DNA of 64,000 nucleotides from Chlorophyllum brunneum. Its lineage: Eukaryota > Basidiomycota > Agaricomycetes > Agaricales > Agaricaceae. The translations under genes and the position numbers were made by a program. The stretch spans positions 1,984,001 to 2,048,000 of the forward strand of contig OY756145.1 of NCBI GenBank assembly GCA_963576785.1. The letters are read 5' to 3'. Under the pieces are notes generated by a model, which saw nothing but the letters and a program-made list of their open reading frames with translations, had not been told where the DNA came from and made no database searches. Positions 34,957-46,745 of this stretch are shown piece after piece (position 1 is the stretch's first letter; each line of letters starts with the position of its first letter).

Positions 34957-37900
34957 CTAACTACCGCCACCTGTCACTCTCAGAACCATTTCATCCAAAC
35001 TAATTGCCCTAAAATCATCCCCTTCACCCCCTGTACCACCTTCCGCGGAAGCCCAAACTGCATCATCCAGAATATACACGAAAATACCCTTCTTTCCATC
35101 TACACCAGGACTAACCTTGAACATCGGCATCCGTGATTTGGCATGCGCTTTGCCCGTAGGCATAAACAGCAGATTATGTGTCGCGGCGAATTCCTCCACA
35201 ATCGACTTGAACGTGATTTCTTGAGTACGTGCAGCTGGTCTTCCCGCTACTGCACCTGGCGTCTTCGCGGCACCAGACTTCCGCTTCATTTCCTCCGCGA
35301 GTAAATCCATCTCCTTCTGGAAATCAGGCTTCTTCAGTTTAGTCGGTGCATCCGAACCCAACTCAATCGCCTCGTTCATCAACTGCAAACCCCGCGTAAA
35401 ACCTCTCCCAATGTTTTTATACCCCCTCAACTCTTCCGGGAACTGTCTCTTCCATTCCTCATACCACTTTGTCACCTCTTCGAAGCTGGCGGTTGGTTGT
35501 ATAAGCCATATGTGTAGGATTCTTAGCCACTCCGGGAAGAATTCCGTTTCGAATAGTTGAGAGAGAATGGAAGGACGTATGAATGGGGCCCAAGCGAGGA
35601 CGTGGGTGAATGCGGGCATGTAGGGGGCTTGATTTCGTGGGTCGACGCGGAAATTGGCGCGGAGGTGCGGACCAAGTTTTGGGAGGATATATTTGAGAAT
35701 TAGGGCATCCCACTCGCCTTTGTCGTGGACCTGTGTAGAATTGATTGGGTATGGTGTGGGCGAGGAAAATTAAAGACGTACGTCTCGCCAAGCAGCCAAA
35801 TCATCTGGTATGTCCTCACCAGCAACCCATGCCCTCAACAGGCTCTTAACCTTCCTCTTCGCGTCGCTCATCAAGTCATCAACCCGCAAGCCAACAAATG
35901 GTAGCCAAGGAAATACGATACTCCTTAGTGAAGTTGTCGAGCGTTTAAGATTCCAATCCACCACTGCTTTGTGTACTTTGGGTAGAATCAGCTGGTCGAG
36001 CATGTTATCTCGGATAAAGGGAGGGAGGAACGTTGACCAAGCTTCATATAGCTTGACTGCAGGTTGTGGATCTTCAGGTGACCATTCATTATTAATGCTC
36101 GACCTTATTTTCGGAAGTAACACATTCCAAAGGAGGCTTTCAAACGGTGTCATAGGTGCAAGTCTACCGGGTAACATTAGTAAAGGCTTGACGGTACAAG
36201 AGAATGGTAAAACGTACACTTCTGCTGGTGGAGAAGAGATACTCATCTTCGCGCCATATGCATCGATTTGCAAGTCTTCCTGCTCTTTGCTACCTTTACC
36301 AACCTTCAATGCCCTTCTCCATCCCCGGAAAACAGAGATAAACTCCTTCGGCTCCTTCAGGGGATCCCAATTTGTCACCATTCTCCTCACAAGTGGTACT
36401 ATAGCAGCAACCACGATCTCATCTAGACCATATCTATCAAACTCTTGTGCATACTGATCCACAAGTCTATACACCAGTGGCGAGAAAGGTTCCAATGAAA
36501 CCTCATACACTGATGCCAACTCCTTCGATAAGTTGCTGATATCGTTCGCGACAAGTTGAATCTGCTGCAATCGTGCGATGAGTTCCGCCTCCTCTTCAAT
36601 TTTGTTGTGTAGGCGGGCGTCCTCCGAAATGGCGAATTTTTTGCGTTCAGAGAGGGCTTTGCCTTCGCGCGCGAGGCCAGCCAGGTCTGACTTACATGCA
36701 TCGGCAATGAGACGGATGTTGTGCCGGATTTCGGGGATGCGCGTTGAATCGCTAGTAGGTGCCCAGGAGTTGAGGTTGACTTCTGCGAGCGATGAGACTT
36801 CTTTAGGCTATAGAAAAGAGCGGTTGGAACCCAAATTACAGTACAACGAAACAAGTATACGTACCACCGCCCCGGTAGCGTCAATGATCTGTCCCAGACC
36901 AGTAGCGGCGGGCTCTTGCCCAGCCTCAGCAATAATATCCTCATACGTCTTGTGCTCGATCCTCGTCTTGACCTTCTTCGGTTTCTTCCAAACGTCCGAC
37001 CGCTTCTGTTCAGCCTCCTTCACCTTTCTCCTCATCTTCTTCGTCTTCTCGTCTTCTTCGTCGTCGCTAACAATCTCTCCTCTTCTTTTCGCCTCTCTCT
37101 TGGACTGTTCTGTCTTTTCTTTAAACCCCTTGAACGCAATACCCATCTTTTGCGGACGGAGTTTGGATTCGATGGGTGTGACGATACCTTCGCCTGTTGT
37201 GCCGAGACCCGTGCCCGCTTGCCAGCCCATTTTGGAGAGCATGCGAGCACCAAACGTGCCTGAGATTTTGGAGAAGTGAGCCATTTCGGATGCGGTGAGG
37301 TTTGCGGGTTTCGGAGAGGATGCTGCTTCACGGCGGAATCGCTGACTTTGTGTTTGCGCACGACCAAAAGAGGTGGGCATCCCGTCTAATGCAGGAGAGG
37401 GTGAGGCGCGAGAGGACGTGGAAGGACGTTCGGATTCCCCGTCGTGAGCGGCGGGAACGGGAGCTGGAGATGTGGACGCGGATGACTCATGTTCGGATAG
37501 CGAGACGGTTTTGAGTGTGGAGGAGGATCCGAATGTTGAGGCGAGGGATTTGGCTGAGCCGATACCGCCTTTTGAAAATGAGGGTGTTGGGACGCGCTCT
37601 TCAAAGGTTTGGTCTTCAATACCGGGTTTAGAGCCAATACCGCCTCGGGCACCGATACCGCCTCTGGTACCAATTCCACCCCTGGCACCGATTCCTCCCC
37701 GTGTACCAATACCTCCTCTAAATGCAAGGGCGCCCATGCCGGTATCACCGTCCTCGGTTGCGGCAGGTTTGGAGCCCAGGCCACCAAATTGAGGTTTCGG
37801 CTCCTCGTGCTCCCCGTAGCCATCTTCGTCTTCCAGACGGACGCGAGGAGATGGAGGCCTGGACGATTCAGAGTCATCAAAATTGTCTTGGACTTCTGCA

Positions 37901-38286
37901 GCATCCTCGCTTTGTGATCCATCGTCCTCACCGTCTTCACCTTCATCTGCCTCTGAGAATTTACCATCTGCCATAGCTACATCTTCGTCCTTGTCCAATT
38001 CGACCTTTTTCTCACCTGATACGAAAGCAGGCGCCTTCGTCCAGTGTGTCCTGCGAGACGAAGAGCCGCGTTTGAAGCTGTCTTCATTATCAGAGTCATC
38101 CCCGAATACGCCGTAGATGGCATCGTCTTTTGTGTTCTTTCGTCTGCGTTTGGGGTTGTATGGATGTTCAAAGAGCCCCCTTTCCCCCCTGAGGTCCGGA
38201 TCGTCTTCGGCAAAGTGTGTATCGTATTGTTCTGCGGAATCGTCCGAGTCGTCCGAGTCGTCGAGGACGCGTTTCCTGCGTGGCAT
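34957..38286 (-). CDS. TFIP11: spliceosome-disassembly G-patch protein TFIP11/Ntr1
   Basis: Tuftelin-interacting protein 11/Ntr1 recruits and activates the helicase Prp43 through its G-patch to take apart spent spliceosomes in the nucleus. The start MPRRKRVLDDSDDSDD is at 38286. An acidic N-terminal TFIP part with YGVFGDDSDNED comes first, then a six-residue repeat (about residues 190-217), then the G-patch at about 337-385 (MLSKMGWQAGTGLGTTGEGI). After an intron near 36850 comes the GCFC/helical body: FSPLVYRLVDQYAQEF, WDPLKEPKEFISVFRGW, MLPGRLAPMTPFESLLWNVL, LYEAWSTFLPPFIRDNML, FAATHNLLFMPTGKAHAKSR. The TAG is at 34957-34959. About 880 residues, the normal size. All parts expected for the family are present. 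Confidence 0.93.
37634..37717 (-). repeat. coding minisatellite, GGIGTR/GGIGAR repeats
   Basis: Within TFIP11 an 18-bp unit occurs about 4.5 times and encodes alternating GGIGTR and GGIGAR, ending GGIGSKPGI. A lone GGIGSAKS lies a little further on. It sits in the flexible part before the G-patch. Units differ mainly at third bases, so the array is not brand new. Confidence 0.85.
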
Positions 38287-38460
38287 GGGAAGGAGATGCA
38301 GAGGGGGACATGTGACATCAGAGATGCTGTTCACAGGATGTCAAGCGCACAATAGGGGTTTGTAAAAATACACGACCCAATTGTCGCCTGCTATGTTGCG
38401 TCCTATAAATCACCATGCTGCCTACAGGCCCCTCCATAATCCCTCCTCTCCCCCTCTATC

Positions 38461-41380
38461 ATGCTCTCAAAGAGCACCCGCTTGCTTGTTCTCGCTTGTC
38501 TTTCATGCCCTCTTTCCGTGCTCTCTCAGTCTGGCCCTCCTCAACCACCTAGTTCCTTCCCTCATGTTTATCCTGGCCAACCTTCAGGCGACTTTAGTCC
38601 GCTCTGGCAAGACTGTACGCTCTTCTTCAAAGACACAAACCAGCCGCTGAAACCCGTTTCAGATTTCCGTGTAAAAGACACTTTACCGAATATTACCTTC
38701 CCCCTCGAACACAGCTTCGCAGGCAATCTCCCCGTACAGCGTGCTGGCCACCCTAACAATACTCTTTTTTTCGTCGGCTTCGAAAAATCAGAAGGGTCTT
38801 TAACCGGCCCTCCTGGTGCAAATGATAATAGCCCATGGGGCATATGGCTCAACGGAGGGTGCGTCCCAATCGAGCTCAGGGTAGGTAAATCCTGAGGCTT
38901 CAATTTCATACAGTCCGGGATCCTCCAGTATGTACGGCCTATTATTTGAGGTGTGTGTTCGCTGTGTTCTTCACTGCGGTCACTGATCCCCGTGTGCAGA
39001 ATGGGCCGATACGGATCGACGCTCTAAATTACTCCGCGTCGCCCAACAACCATAGCTGGAGCCAATTGATCGATTATTTTTGGATCGACCAACCTGTGTA
39101 TTTGACCATCTGTTCACCATGCCCGTTCCTCACAACTAATGTGTTTTTGTAGTGGTGTTGGATTCTCTACAGCTGATGCTGACGGCTACGGTATGCTCGA
39201 TCCTTCGCCCCCACCTCACTGATCGCTGACTTTTCATACCGGGTGCAGTCCATGATGAAGATCAAATGGCTGCTGATTTCGTGCGTCTCCTCTCCAGAAC
39301 GCCACATACGTTTCATTCATTAATGGACGGTGTCAGATGGGCTTCCTGGAAAACCTCGTAAAGGTGTTCCCAAGCTTACGCAAACGCCCATTGTACATTA
39401 CAGGCGAAAGTTACGCCGGCATGTACATCGTACGTCAACTCTCCCTATCAGTTCGAGTTTCATTTCACTCAATACTCGTGTTCTTTGAACAGCCATACAT
39501 CATGAAAGCTTATTTCAACATGCCGAATCCCCCCGTCAAAGTTGGGAAGTTCGTCATAGGTGACGGATCAGTCGCCTCAGCTCAGGTTTTTGAGCTAGCC
39601 ACAGCTGTATGTCCCACCTCTTTGCAATTCCTCTCCAAACCTGAGGAATACTGGTTTCGTAGCTTCAAGTATTGGAAACATACCCCCAAGTAATTGGTTA
39701 TGATCAAGACGTGTACAAATACTTTAAAGCACAGTGCGTCTCGCCCCTAGCTCGGTCCTTTTTCTACTAGATGTCGCTATAGGGCACAATTATGTCACTA
39801 TGATGTGAACCTCACTTACCCTCAACAAGGGATCTTACCCTCGATACCCCTAATCGAACCCACACAACGCGATCTTCCATTCTATGCCTCTCAGCTCACA
39901 CAGAACAACTTTATGCACGAACTTGCACGACGCGCAGCTGAGAAATTGCCAGATTCTCAGTTTGGTAAACGTGACTTGGTAAAGAGGAACTCGAGTGAGT
40001 TTTTGAAGGATAGGCCTTTTGACCAACTTGATCCCTGGGTAAGTCCTCTTCTATCTTTGTTGGGACATAACTGAACGGGGAGTCTAGTACGGATGCATTC
40101 TACTGTGGATGTATATCGACTATGCGTTGAACTATACATTCCCTTGGAGTACGCGCCCCTCTTTTTTCTTCCACCTCTCCTAACCCCTTCACAGGTCTGA
40201 GCAAAAATAGCGAAAGTTTGGGCTTTGATGTACGCCTTCCTCAGTCCCACCCCTCCTTTGGTGCTGAAATGCATTACTATAGGTTTACGACATACCAGAC
40301 GCGCGCAATCCATCCGTCATGGGCGACGGTAGTGTCTTCCTCAATGACCCGCGTACACGAAAGGCGCTGCACGCGCCCACAAGTAAAGACTGGGCAATGC
40401 AGTTCCCGTTCGTTTTCGGTGATCCTAATGGTAAGTTCTTCTTTCCTCTGAGCATGATCTATGAACTGATAAATATTATGGCTGCGGTAGCTATTGATCC
40501 TAGTGAGTCGAACAGAACGACCTTCCTTCAGGAGAGGGTTCTAACAAGATCTGCTACTCGTGGTTGAATAGGTCCAGAGTGAGTTATTTTTCAGATGTAA
40601 TACCATGAGGACCTTTGGCTGAAGCAGAATGGTGTAGGCCAATGGTCTTCCTCACGGACCTCGCAACAAACGCATCGAAACAGAGTATTGACGCTATCGT
40701 GTACTCGGGGAACAACGATGCTCTCATCGCGCATCGCGGAACCGAAATCACAATTCAAGTGCGTACCCTATCCTACTTGACACCCATGATACATCTCAGC
40801 ATATCTCTTCCAGAACATGACCTTTGGCGGGATCCAAGGTTTCTCACGAAAACCATCAACACCATGGCACGACGACTCTGGCAACTTTGCGGGTATAGTC
40901 CACCAAGAACGTAACTGGACATATGTCCTGTTCAACAACGTCGCCCACACCGTACCTGCATCTAATCCTGAGGTTGTAAGTCCATGTCTCTCTGAACCAA
41001 GATGATTCACGAATCTCTAAAAACTCATCAAACAATAGGCTTTTGTGTTCTTCAGGGAATTCGTAGTGGGGCATAACGAAACCGGTCTCGTTGTCACTAC
41101 ACCAAATGGTGTGAACGTTGTAGGAGGTGAAGACCCAACTTTAGCAGAAGATGTTTTGCCGGGTCGGGATGAAGTGATTTATGGTACAGGGACTGCCGTG
41201 TCGACTTATGTGTTCCCAGAGGCTACGAGGTCGGCTTGGAAACAGTTTATCCGGACCGAGACTGCAGTGCCGACGGGGGTGATCGCAGCGCAAAATAGTG
41301 CTGCTAGTGTGAGGGAGGGTGCAGTTGGTGTAGTTGGTTTGGTGATTGGAGTCATCTCTGGGTATACGTTGATATTCTAA
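38461..41380 (+). CDS. serine carboxypeptidase (S10), probably membrane- or GPI-anchored
   Basis: A secretory-pathway serine carboxypeptidase of about 600 residues, in the KEX1-like branch. The signal peptide is clear: MLSKSTRLLVLACLSCPLSV. Conserved blocks recovered across introns: [52 protein letters not shown] (catalytic Ser) and YSGNNDALIAHRGTEI (catalytic Asp). The histidine block reads NNVAHTVPASNPE, where most members have GHMVP, so the His is kept but the context is changed. The C-terminus (GVVGLVIGVISGYTLIF) is a short hydrophobic tail that suits a GPI anchor or membrane hook. Many introns; TAA at 41378-41380. Role: trimming C-terminal residues of secreted proteins or peptides. Confidence 0.92.
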
Positions 41381-41455
41381 ATACCCAATTCGAATACTTT
41401 TCTGAATTACACGCAACCGAAAAAAGTTTATTGGACAGCAACGCATTCCGAAACC

Positions 41456-41460
41456 AAAAA
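41456..41460 (-). terminator. RNA polymerase III terminator of the tRNA gene
   Basis: On the minus strand a run of five T lies 19 nt after the tRNA 3' end, the usual Pol III stop. Confidence 0.6.
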
Positions 41461-41479
41461 GACCAAAGCTGCTTGTGTG

Positions 41480-41562
41480 GGCCTGACCGGGAATTGAACC
41501 CGGGACCTCCTCGAAATAGCCAAAGGCCCTAACAAGGAATCATACTACTAGACCATCAGGCC
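41480..41562 (-). tRNA. tRNA-Pro(AGG): tRNA-Pro, anticodon AGG, with a 12-nt intron
   Basis: The minus strand folds as a nuclear tRNA: acceptor GGCCTGA with TCAGGCC, D-arm TGGTCTAGTAGTATGATT, anticodon stem CCTTG with CGAGG (one G-T pair), loop TTAGGG then T, and T-arm CCCGGGTTCAATTCCCGG. The A box TGGTCTAGTAG and B box GGTTCAATTCC match the Pol III consensus. The anticodon AGG (read as IGG after editing) decodes CCU/CCC proline codons. A 12-nt intron lies after base 37, at 41515-41526. Without it the tRNA is 71 nt. It stands between the carboxypeptidase gene and RPT4. Confidence 0.93.
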
Positions 41563-41680
41563 ACTACAGGATGCGGTTACGTGTTCAATGAAGATGACCT
41601 CAGGTTGATTAAGGCGACGCGTCACTGCGCGTCGATGCTTTTGGTAATCCGCCACTTGCTCACCCACCTATCACCTCGCC

Positions 41681-43221
41681 ATGGACACACATGCTTCAAC
41701 GTCAACAGGCGCCATGGATCAACGTAGGAAAGATGCCCTCAAGTCCTACCGTGAGGTATTTCTCCTCCAGCATCACAGAGAGTTCACATCCTCTAATCTT
41801 TTACTCAGAAAATGCGGCAACACGAGACCCAGTCTGAGAATCTCAAGAACCGTATGTGGCAAGCCTATCCTGTCGTCAGGGTGTCCTGATTGATTAACTG
41901 TAATGATCAGTTCGTTTCTCATTGAAGGACCTTGAAAAGAGGTATGAGAAGACCGAGGATGATATCAAAGCCGTTCAGTCAGTTGGCCAAATTATCGGAG
42001 AGGTCATGAAGCAGCTGGACGACGACCGTTGTGCGTACATATTTCCATTCACTCCATTCCATACCATATTAACTAACTTTTGGTCTTCCGCCACCTCAGT
42101 TATTGTGAAAGCATCATCAGGTCCTCGATATGTCGTCTCATACCGCCCCGCGCTACCAGTCTCAAAACTGAAAGCTGGTACACGAGTATCACTCGACATG
42201 ACCACCCTCACCATCATGCGCATACTCCCTCGTGAAGTTGACCCACTCGTCTACAAGATGAGTATGGAAGATCCTGGAGGTGCTTCATTTGCCGGCATCG
42301 GTGGTCTAGGCGAGCAAGTCCGCGAACTACGAGAGGTGTGCTCTAACATATTACGCCCACGCCTGAATATACTAATTCTACTAGATCATTGAACTTCCCC
42401 TTCTCAATCCTGAGCTCTTCCTAAGGGTTGGCATAAAACCCCCAAAAGGCGTCCTCCTGTATGGTCCTCCAGGAACTGGCAAAACACTCCTCGCCCGCGC
42501 GGTAGCAGCCACTCTCGAGACCAACTTCCTCAAAGTTGTCTCCTCTGCCATCGTGGACAAATACATTGGTGAATCTGCTCGCGTCGTTCGTGAGATGTTC
42601 GGCTACGCTCGTGATCACGAACCATGCGTTATCTTCATGGACGAGATTGACGCTATTGGCGGAAGGAGATTCTCAGAGGGTACCAGTGCCGACCGTGAAA
42701 TTCAGCGAACGTTGATGGAGGTAAGTTAGCCCACAGTTTTTTGAGGTCTAGTGCAACTAAATTCTGAGGGACGGAATAGCTGCTGAATCAAATGGACGGC
42801 TTTGATTCTTTGGGCCGAACCAAGCTCATTATGGCCACAAATCGACCGGATACCCTTGATCCAGCACTTCTTCGACCGGGTCGTCTCGATCGTAAGATTG
42901 AGGTTCCGTTACCCAACGAACAAGCTCGACTAGAGATTCTCAAGATCCATGCCAAACCAGTGAACAAGGCGTCCGACATCGACTACGAAGCCATTGTTAA
43001 GCTGTCTGACAGCTTCAATGGCGCCGATCTTAGAAATGTTGTCACAGAAGCTGGTATGTTCGCCATCCGGGACGACAGAGAATTCGTCAGCCAAGAAGAT
43101 CTCACGAAGGCTGCTCGTAAGGTTGGAGAGGCAAAGAAACACGAGAGTGAGTGTGGTCCTTTCACTATTTATACAACTGGTCTGATTTCTACCTGTAGCC
43201 AAGATGGAGTATGCAATGTAG
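41681..43221 (+). CDS. RPT4: 26S proteasome regulatory ATPase Rpt4 (PSMC6)
   Basis: One of the six AAA ATPases of the proteasome base that unfold substrates. The ATG at 41681 ([17 protein letters not shown]) is followed by the N-terminal coiled coil ([19 protein letters not shown]), the OB region ([16 protein letters not shown]), [19 protein letters not shown], Walker A GPPGTGKT, pore loop [14 protein letters not shown], Walker B VIFMDEID, the second region of homology [20 protein letters not shown] and the C-helical domain. The last short exon encodes TKMEYAM and ends with TAG at 43219-43221. About 395 residues, the normal length. [16 protein letters not shown] and the [17 protein letters not shown] segment mark Rpt4 rather than its sisters. 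Confidence 0.95.
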
Positions 43222-43426
43222 ACGACTTGTATTTCTACTGTATCATGCGCATACTTTTCAAGATAATGCAATCCTATTTCCACTCCAGTCCGGATCATTT
43301 TCATAAAGGTATCAGTCAATTACATCCTCCGGCGGTCGTAATAAACTAGGCAAAAATACATACAAGTTCCAACGAGAACAGTCCCTCATCCACCAGAGCA
43401 AACCGTCCGATTATTATTGCGAACAA

Positions 43427-46400
43427 TCAGAACCGGAACAAACCCTTCTTTTTCTTCTTCCCCTTTTCCGGCCCCTCGGAGACGAAACTCGAGAACGAGT
43501 TTGTTGGTGAAGGCTGGATAATCTTATGGCTGGACTGCTTGGGTACAGACAAATTACTAGCCTGCTGACGTGGTTGCGGTGGTGGTGCGTCTGGGAGGTA
43601 GTACTTGTCGTCAAAGTATTCCTGATATGGTCGTTGCTCATTGCGTGCCTCTCGGAGGCCATTGGGTATGGCTTTTGAACCAACGCCAGCGAGATCAAGA
43701 ACTTTAAGGTCGTCGACGAATTGCTTCGGTGTTATTGCATGCGTAGAACCTGTAACGACGACGGTGTTATTAGGTCTTCTTACAAGAAGAAGAAAACGCC
43801 TGACCGATGAAGATGTCTTTACCCAACGACGCAGAAAGCTGATAAGCTTCCCGAATCTCAGAATAAGTCATACCCCCCGCGACGAACACAATCAATCGTT
43901 GCTTATCATCACGGACATTTGAGCCAGGTTTGGGTGCTTTGTGCCATGAAGGTTTCGAACTACGTAGAGATGCAGCTGGTGGTGGTGAACGGAGAGCCTG
44001 AGGTGCTTGTATTTTCAGCGGGGAATCTTTAACGTAGGGGAAAATCGATTCGTCGAGTTTATTCGCACTGTTGTCCTGCCAAAATATTTTTTACCTGATG
44101 GAGGGATCAAAATGTAGGTGCCACTTACCTCAATAATAGTTCTCAGTGCTGGCTTGAAGCGCGATAGTTCATACTCCTCCTCATTGCTTTGTTTCTGCTT
44201 GATCCGCTTCTTCGAGTCTTTGTCATTGGGGCCCTGCGACTATGAGCCCGCAGAATCTAAAGCCATCCCGCGGTCGACCCACCTTAGAAATCTTGACACC
44301 AAGGTGAACAAGTGCGTTAATAGCATCTTGCTCAGCCAAGGAGAGTCTTGCATGTTGATACAATCGACGTCGGTCTTCATCTGGAACGCCATCGCGGTAT
44401 TGAATGTAGAGTGCGATTACTCGCACTTTGTTAATGTTTCTGGATAATGATCAGCCCTAACAGAGCCAGATGTGACCAGGAACAAATCTCACATAATGTC
44501 CCGACTATCTAGGAGCGGTACCATTTCTTCTACAAGATTCTTCGGCGACTTTCCCTCGGGTGTCAGACCAGTCGCGCAGCACTGCCAAGCGAGTTAGCTA
44601 TCATGTTAATCATATGCACAGGGCTACTAACCTGTTCAACATTGCCTACTAAAGGCAGCTTGGCATGTTCAAAAATAGCCATACATTCTTGAGCCATGGT
44701 CGTGTGCAAAGAGAACTGTCCAACGTAACACGATCACCACTGTTACCTGTGCTAGTATAGTTTATATACTAACCGCTTCACGCTGCTCCTGGTATTGGGG
44801 CAAGCTAGCAAGCATGTCCTTCATATCATTCAAGCTTGCCGCTCCCTCGCTAGCCCAACACTTAGTTATTTTTCATCCGGAACAGAGTCTGGTGATTGCT
44901 TACCCCTTAAAGACGGCATGCTCTTCAGTAAATTTGTTGAAGTCGCTCATAATCTTATCAATAGCTTCCCGCATATGCATGTGGCGTAGTTCAGTCCAGA
45001 GCTTGTCGTTATCAGACAACGTCGCAGTTTTATCCTCATATGTTCCTACGGATGACTGGAACTTATACCTGCCAAAAAGTTCAGTGAGGGGAAAGCGGTA
45101 TCGGACAGACACACATACGTGAATTTTCTTCCATCGTCAATAGGTAACAAATCATTCGCCATAGCCTGGTACGTGAACTCATGTACAAAAGGCGTCAACA
45201 TATCCATCGACCGGTCCGTAATAATCAGCGTGGCCCGAGGCCGTCCCATCTCGACTTTCTTATATCAAAAGAACGTGAAAACCAAATCAGCTTCCACGCT
45301 CTCCAACCAAAAAAGAAAAAAATCACATACCCCGAACTCCTGATTAGCCCTCTTATACTCTTCTAAATTACTTTGTACCATAACCGCTAGCACCTTGGTC
45401 ACAAACTCGGATTCCACGGCTTCAAATGCACGGGCATCAGCGCCTCTTGCGAGATTCGTTCGCCAGCGAGCACTATTTTCAGGTGGGGGTGGTGGGCGCA
45501 TCGAGGTATGTGGTTTAAGTGGACCAAGAGGAAGATGGTTTACTGGCATGTAGTATCGGATGTACGGGAATTCGTTGAGTGTGATGCAGACGTTTGCTAT
45601 CTTCGTACATACGTTAGCGACTGTTCGTGCAGTTTCTCTGGGTAGAAAAATACCATCTTGCTAGTAAACCGTATATCCTCTAGCAAACGCTCTCGCGCGC
45701 CCTTATACGCCACGTCGGTTCGTGGGGGGCTATACATACTGTAGAAGAAACTTGGCTCATTGATTGTAAAAACCTGCGCTTCAATCGCTAAACATATCAC
45801 ATATCAGAAAAGAACCATCCACCGCTAAACCAACAGCTATTCGTCACTCACCCCAGAAATTGATGAACAACTCCTTCAAAGCTTGCAAGTGCGGCTCCGC
45901 GGGGGATGATGTCAATCGCTGGAACAACGGTTCCGCAAGGCCTGCAGCATAACTCAACTCGGCGGGCGGAACAAATGTAGAAGTTCAATCACAGGCTTAC
46001 CCTCAATGAAGAATAAATGCCCTGCAGCATACTGCTTAGTATCTCCCGAGAGATCTCTAATAACACGATCCACATTCTGGTTCGTGGGCATTAATAAATA
46101 CATAGCCTCGAATTCAGGCTGAGGTTCACGACGACTCGTAATAGATTCGATCACTAGAGAGTTCGTCCACAAGCACGTAGCCACACAAACCAGAACCCAT
46201 CAGTTAGCAATGATCCTTCCGCGACTGAGCTGGCATAACATACGAGTAACATTTTCTTCGAGGATATCAAATTGCTTCAGGACGGACGATAAGAGCTTTT
46301 GAGAAAACTCGTCAACGACGAGGATCTTCCACCGGCCTTGGGGGTTGACCGATCGGATGGCTCCCAGGAACTCTATGAGCAAGTCACGCCATGATCAGTT

Positions 46401-46463
46401 ATGAGCAATGCACACAATAACAGCGTACTCACTGGCTTTGACAATGTCGATGAGAGACGGCAT
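43427..46463 (-). CDS. SEC1: Sec1/Munc18 family protein Sec1
   Basis: Binds syntaxin and the assembled SNARE complex to drive fusion of secretory vesicles with the plasma membrane, important at growing hyphal tips. The first exon is short: [10 protein letters not shown] at 46463-46434, spliced in phase to [20 protein letters not shown]. Further family blocks: [88 protein letters not shown]. The C-terminus is a Lys-rich tail [10 protein letters not shown] ending with TGA at 43427-43429. About 700 residues in many small exons, several of which I placed only roughly. Sec1 fits better than Sly1 or Vps33 from the domain-3a segment [13 protein letters not shown] and the general length. Confidence 0.88.
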
Positions 46464-46745
46464 GAATCGTGCGGCGGTCTGCCAATAATGGTGCTGGCGG
46501 CGTTGGCAGAGTCGAGGAGTATTGACGTCTCCAGGTCACACATTAGCCTACAGACATAAGTGGCAGCACAGCTTCTGTCTGCGGCTATCTCCGACAAGAC
46601 GAAAAGTATATTTTGACTCTAGGTAGATCCATCCAAGCTGAATAGAATATATGGTATGCGGTGTCGCTAAGCAGGTCCATGCAGCTACTGGTAAGAATAT
46701 GACAGTACGAATAATCACATAAGAAAGTTCAATCGTTCAATGCAG

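Noticed and set aside
35810..36457. 215-codon plus-strand open frame
   Set aside because: Antisense to the TFIP11 GCFC region, which is conserved on the minus strand.
37472..37792. Plus-strand frame with PPLAPIPPR-like repeats
   Set aside because: It is the reverse reading of the GGIGTR/GGIGAR array in TFIP11.
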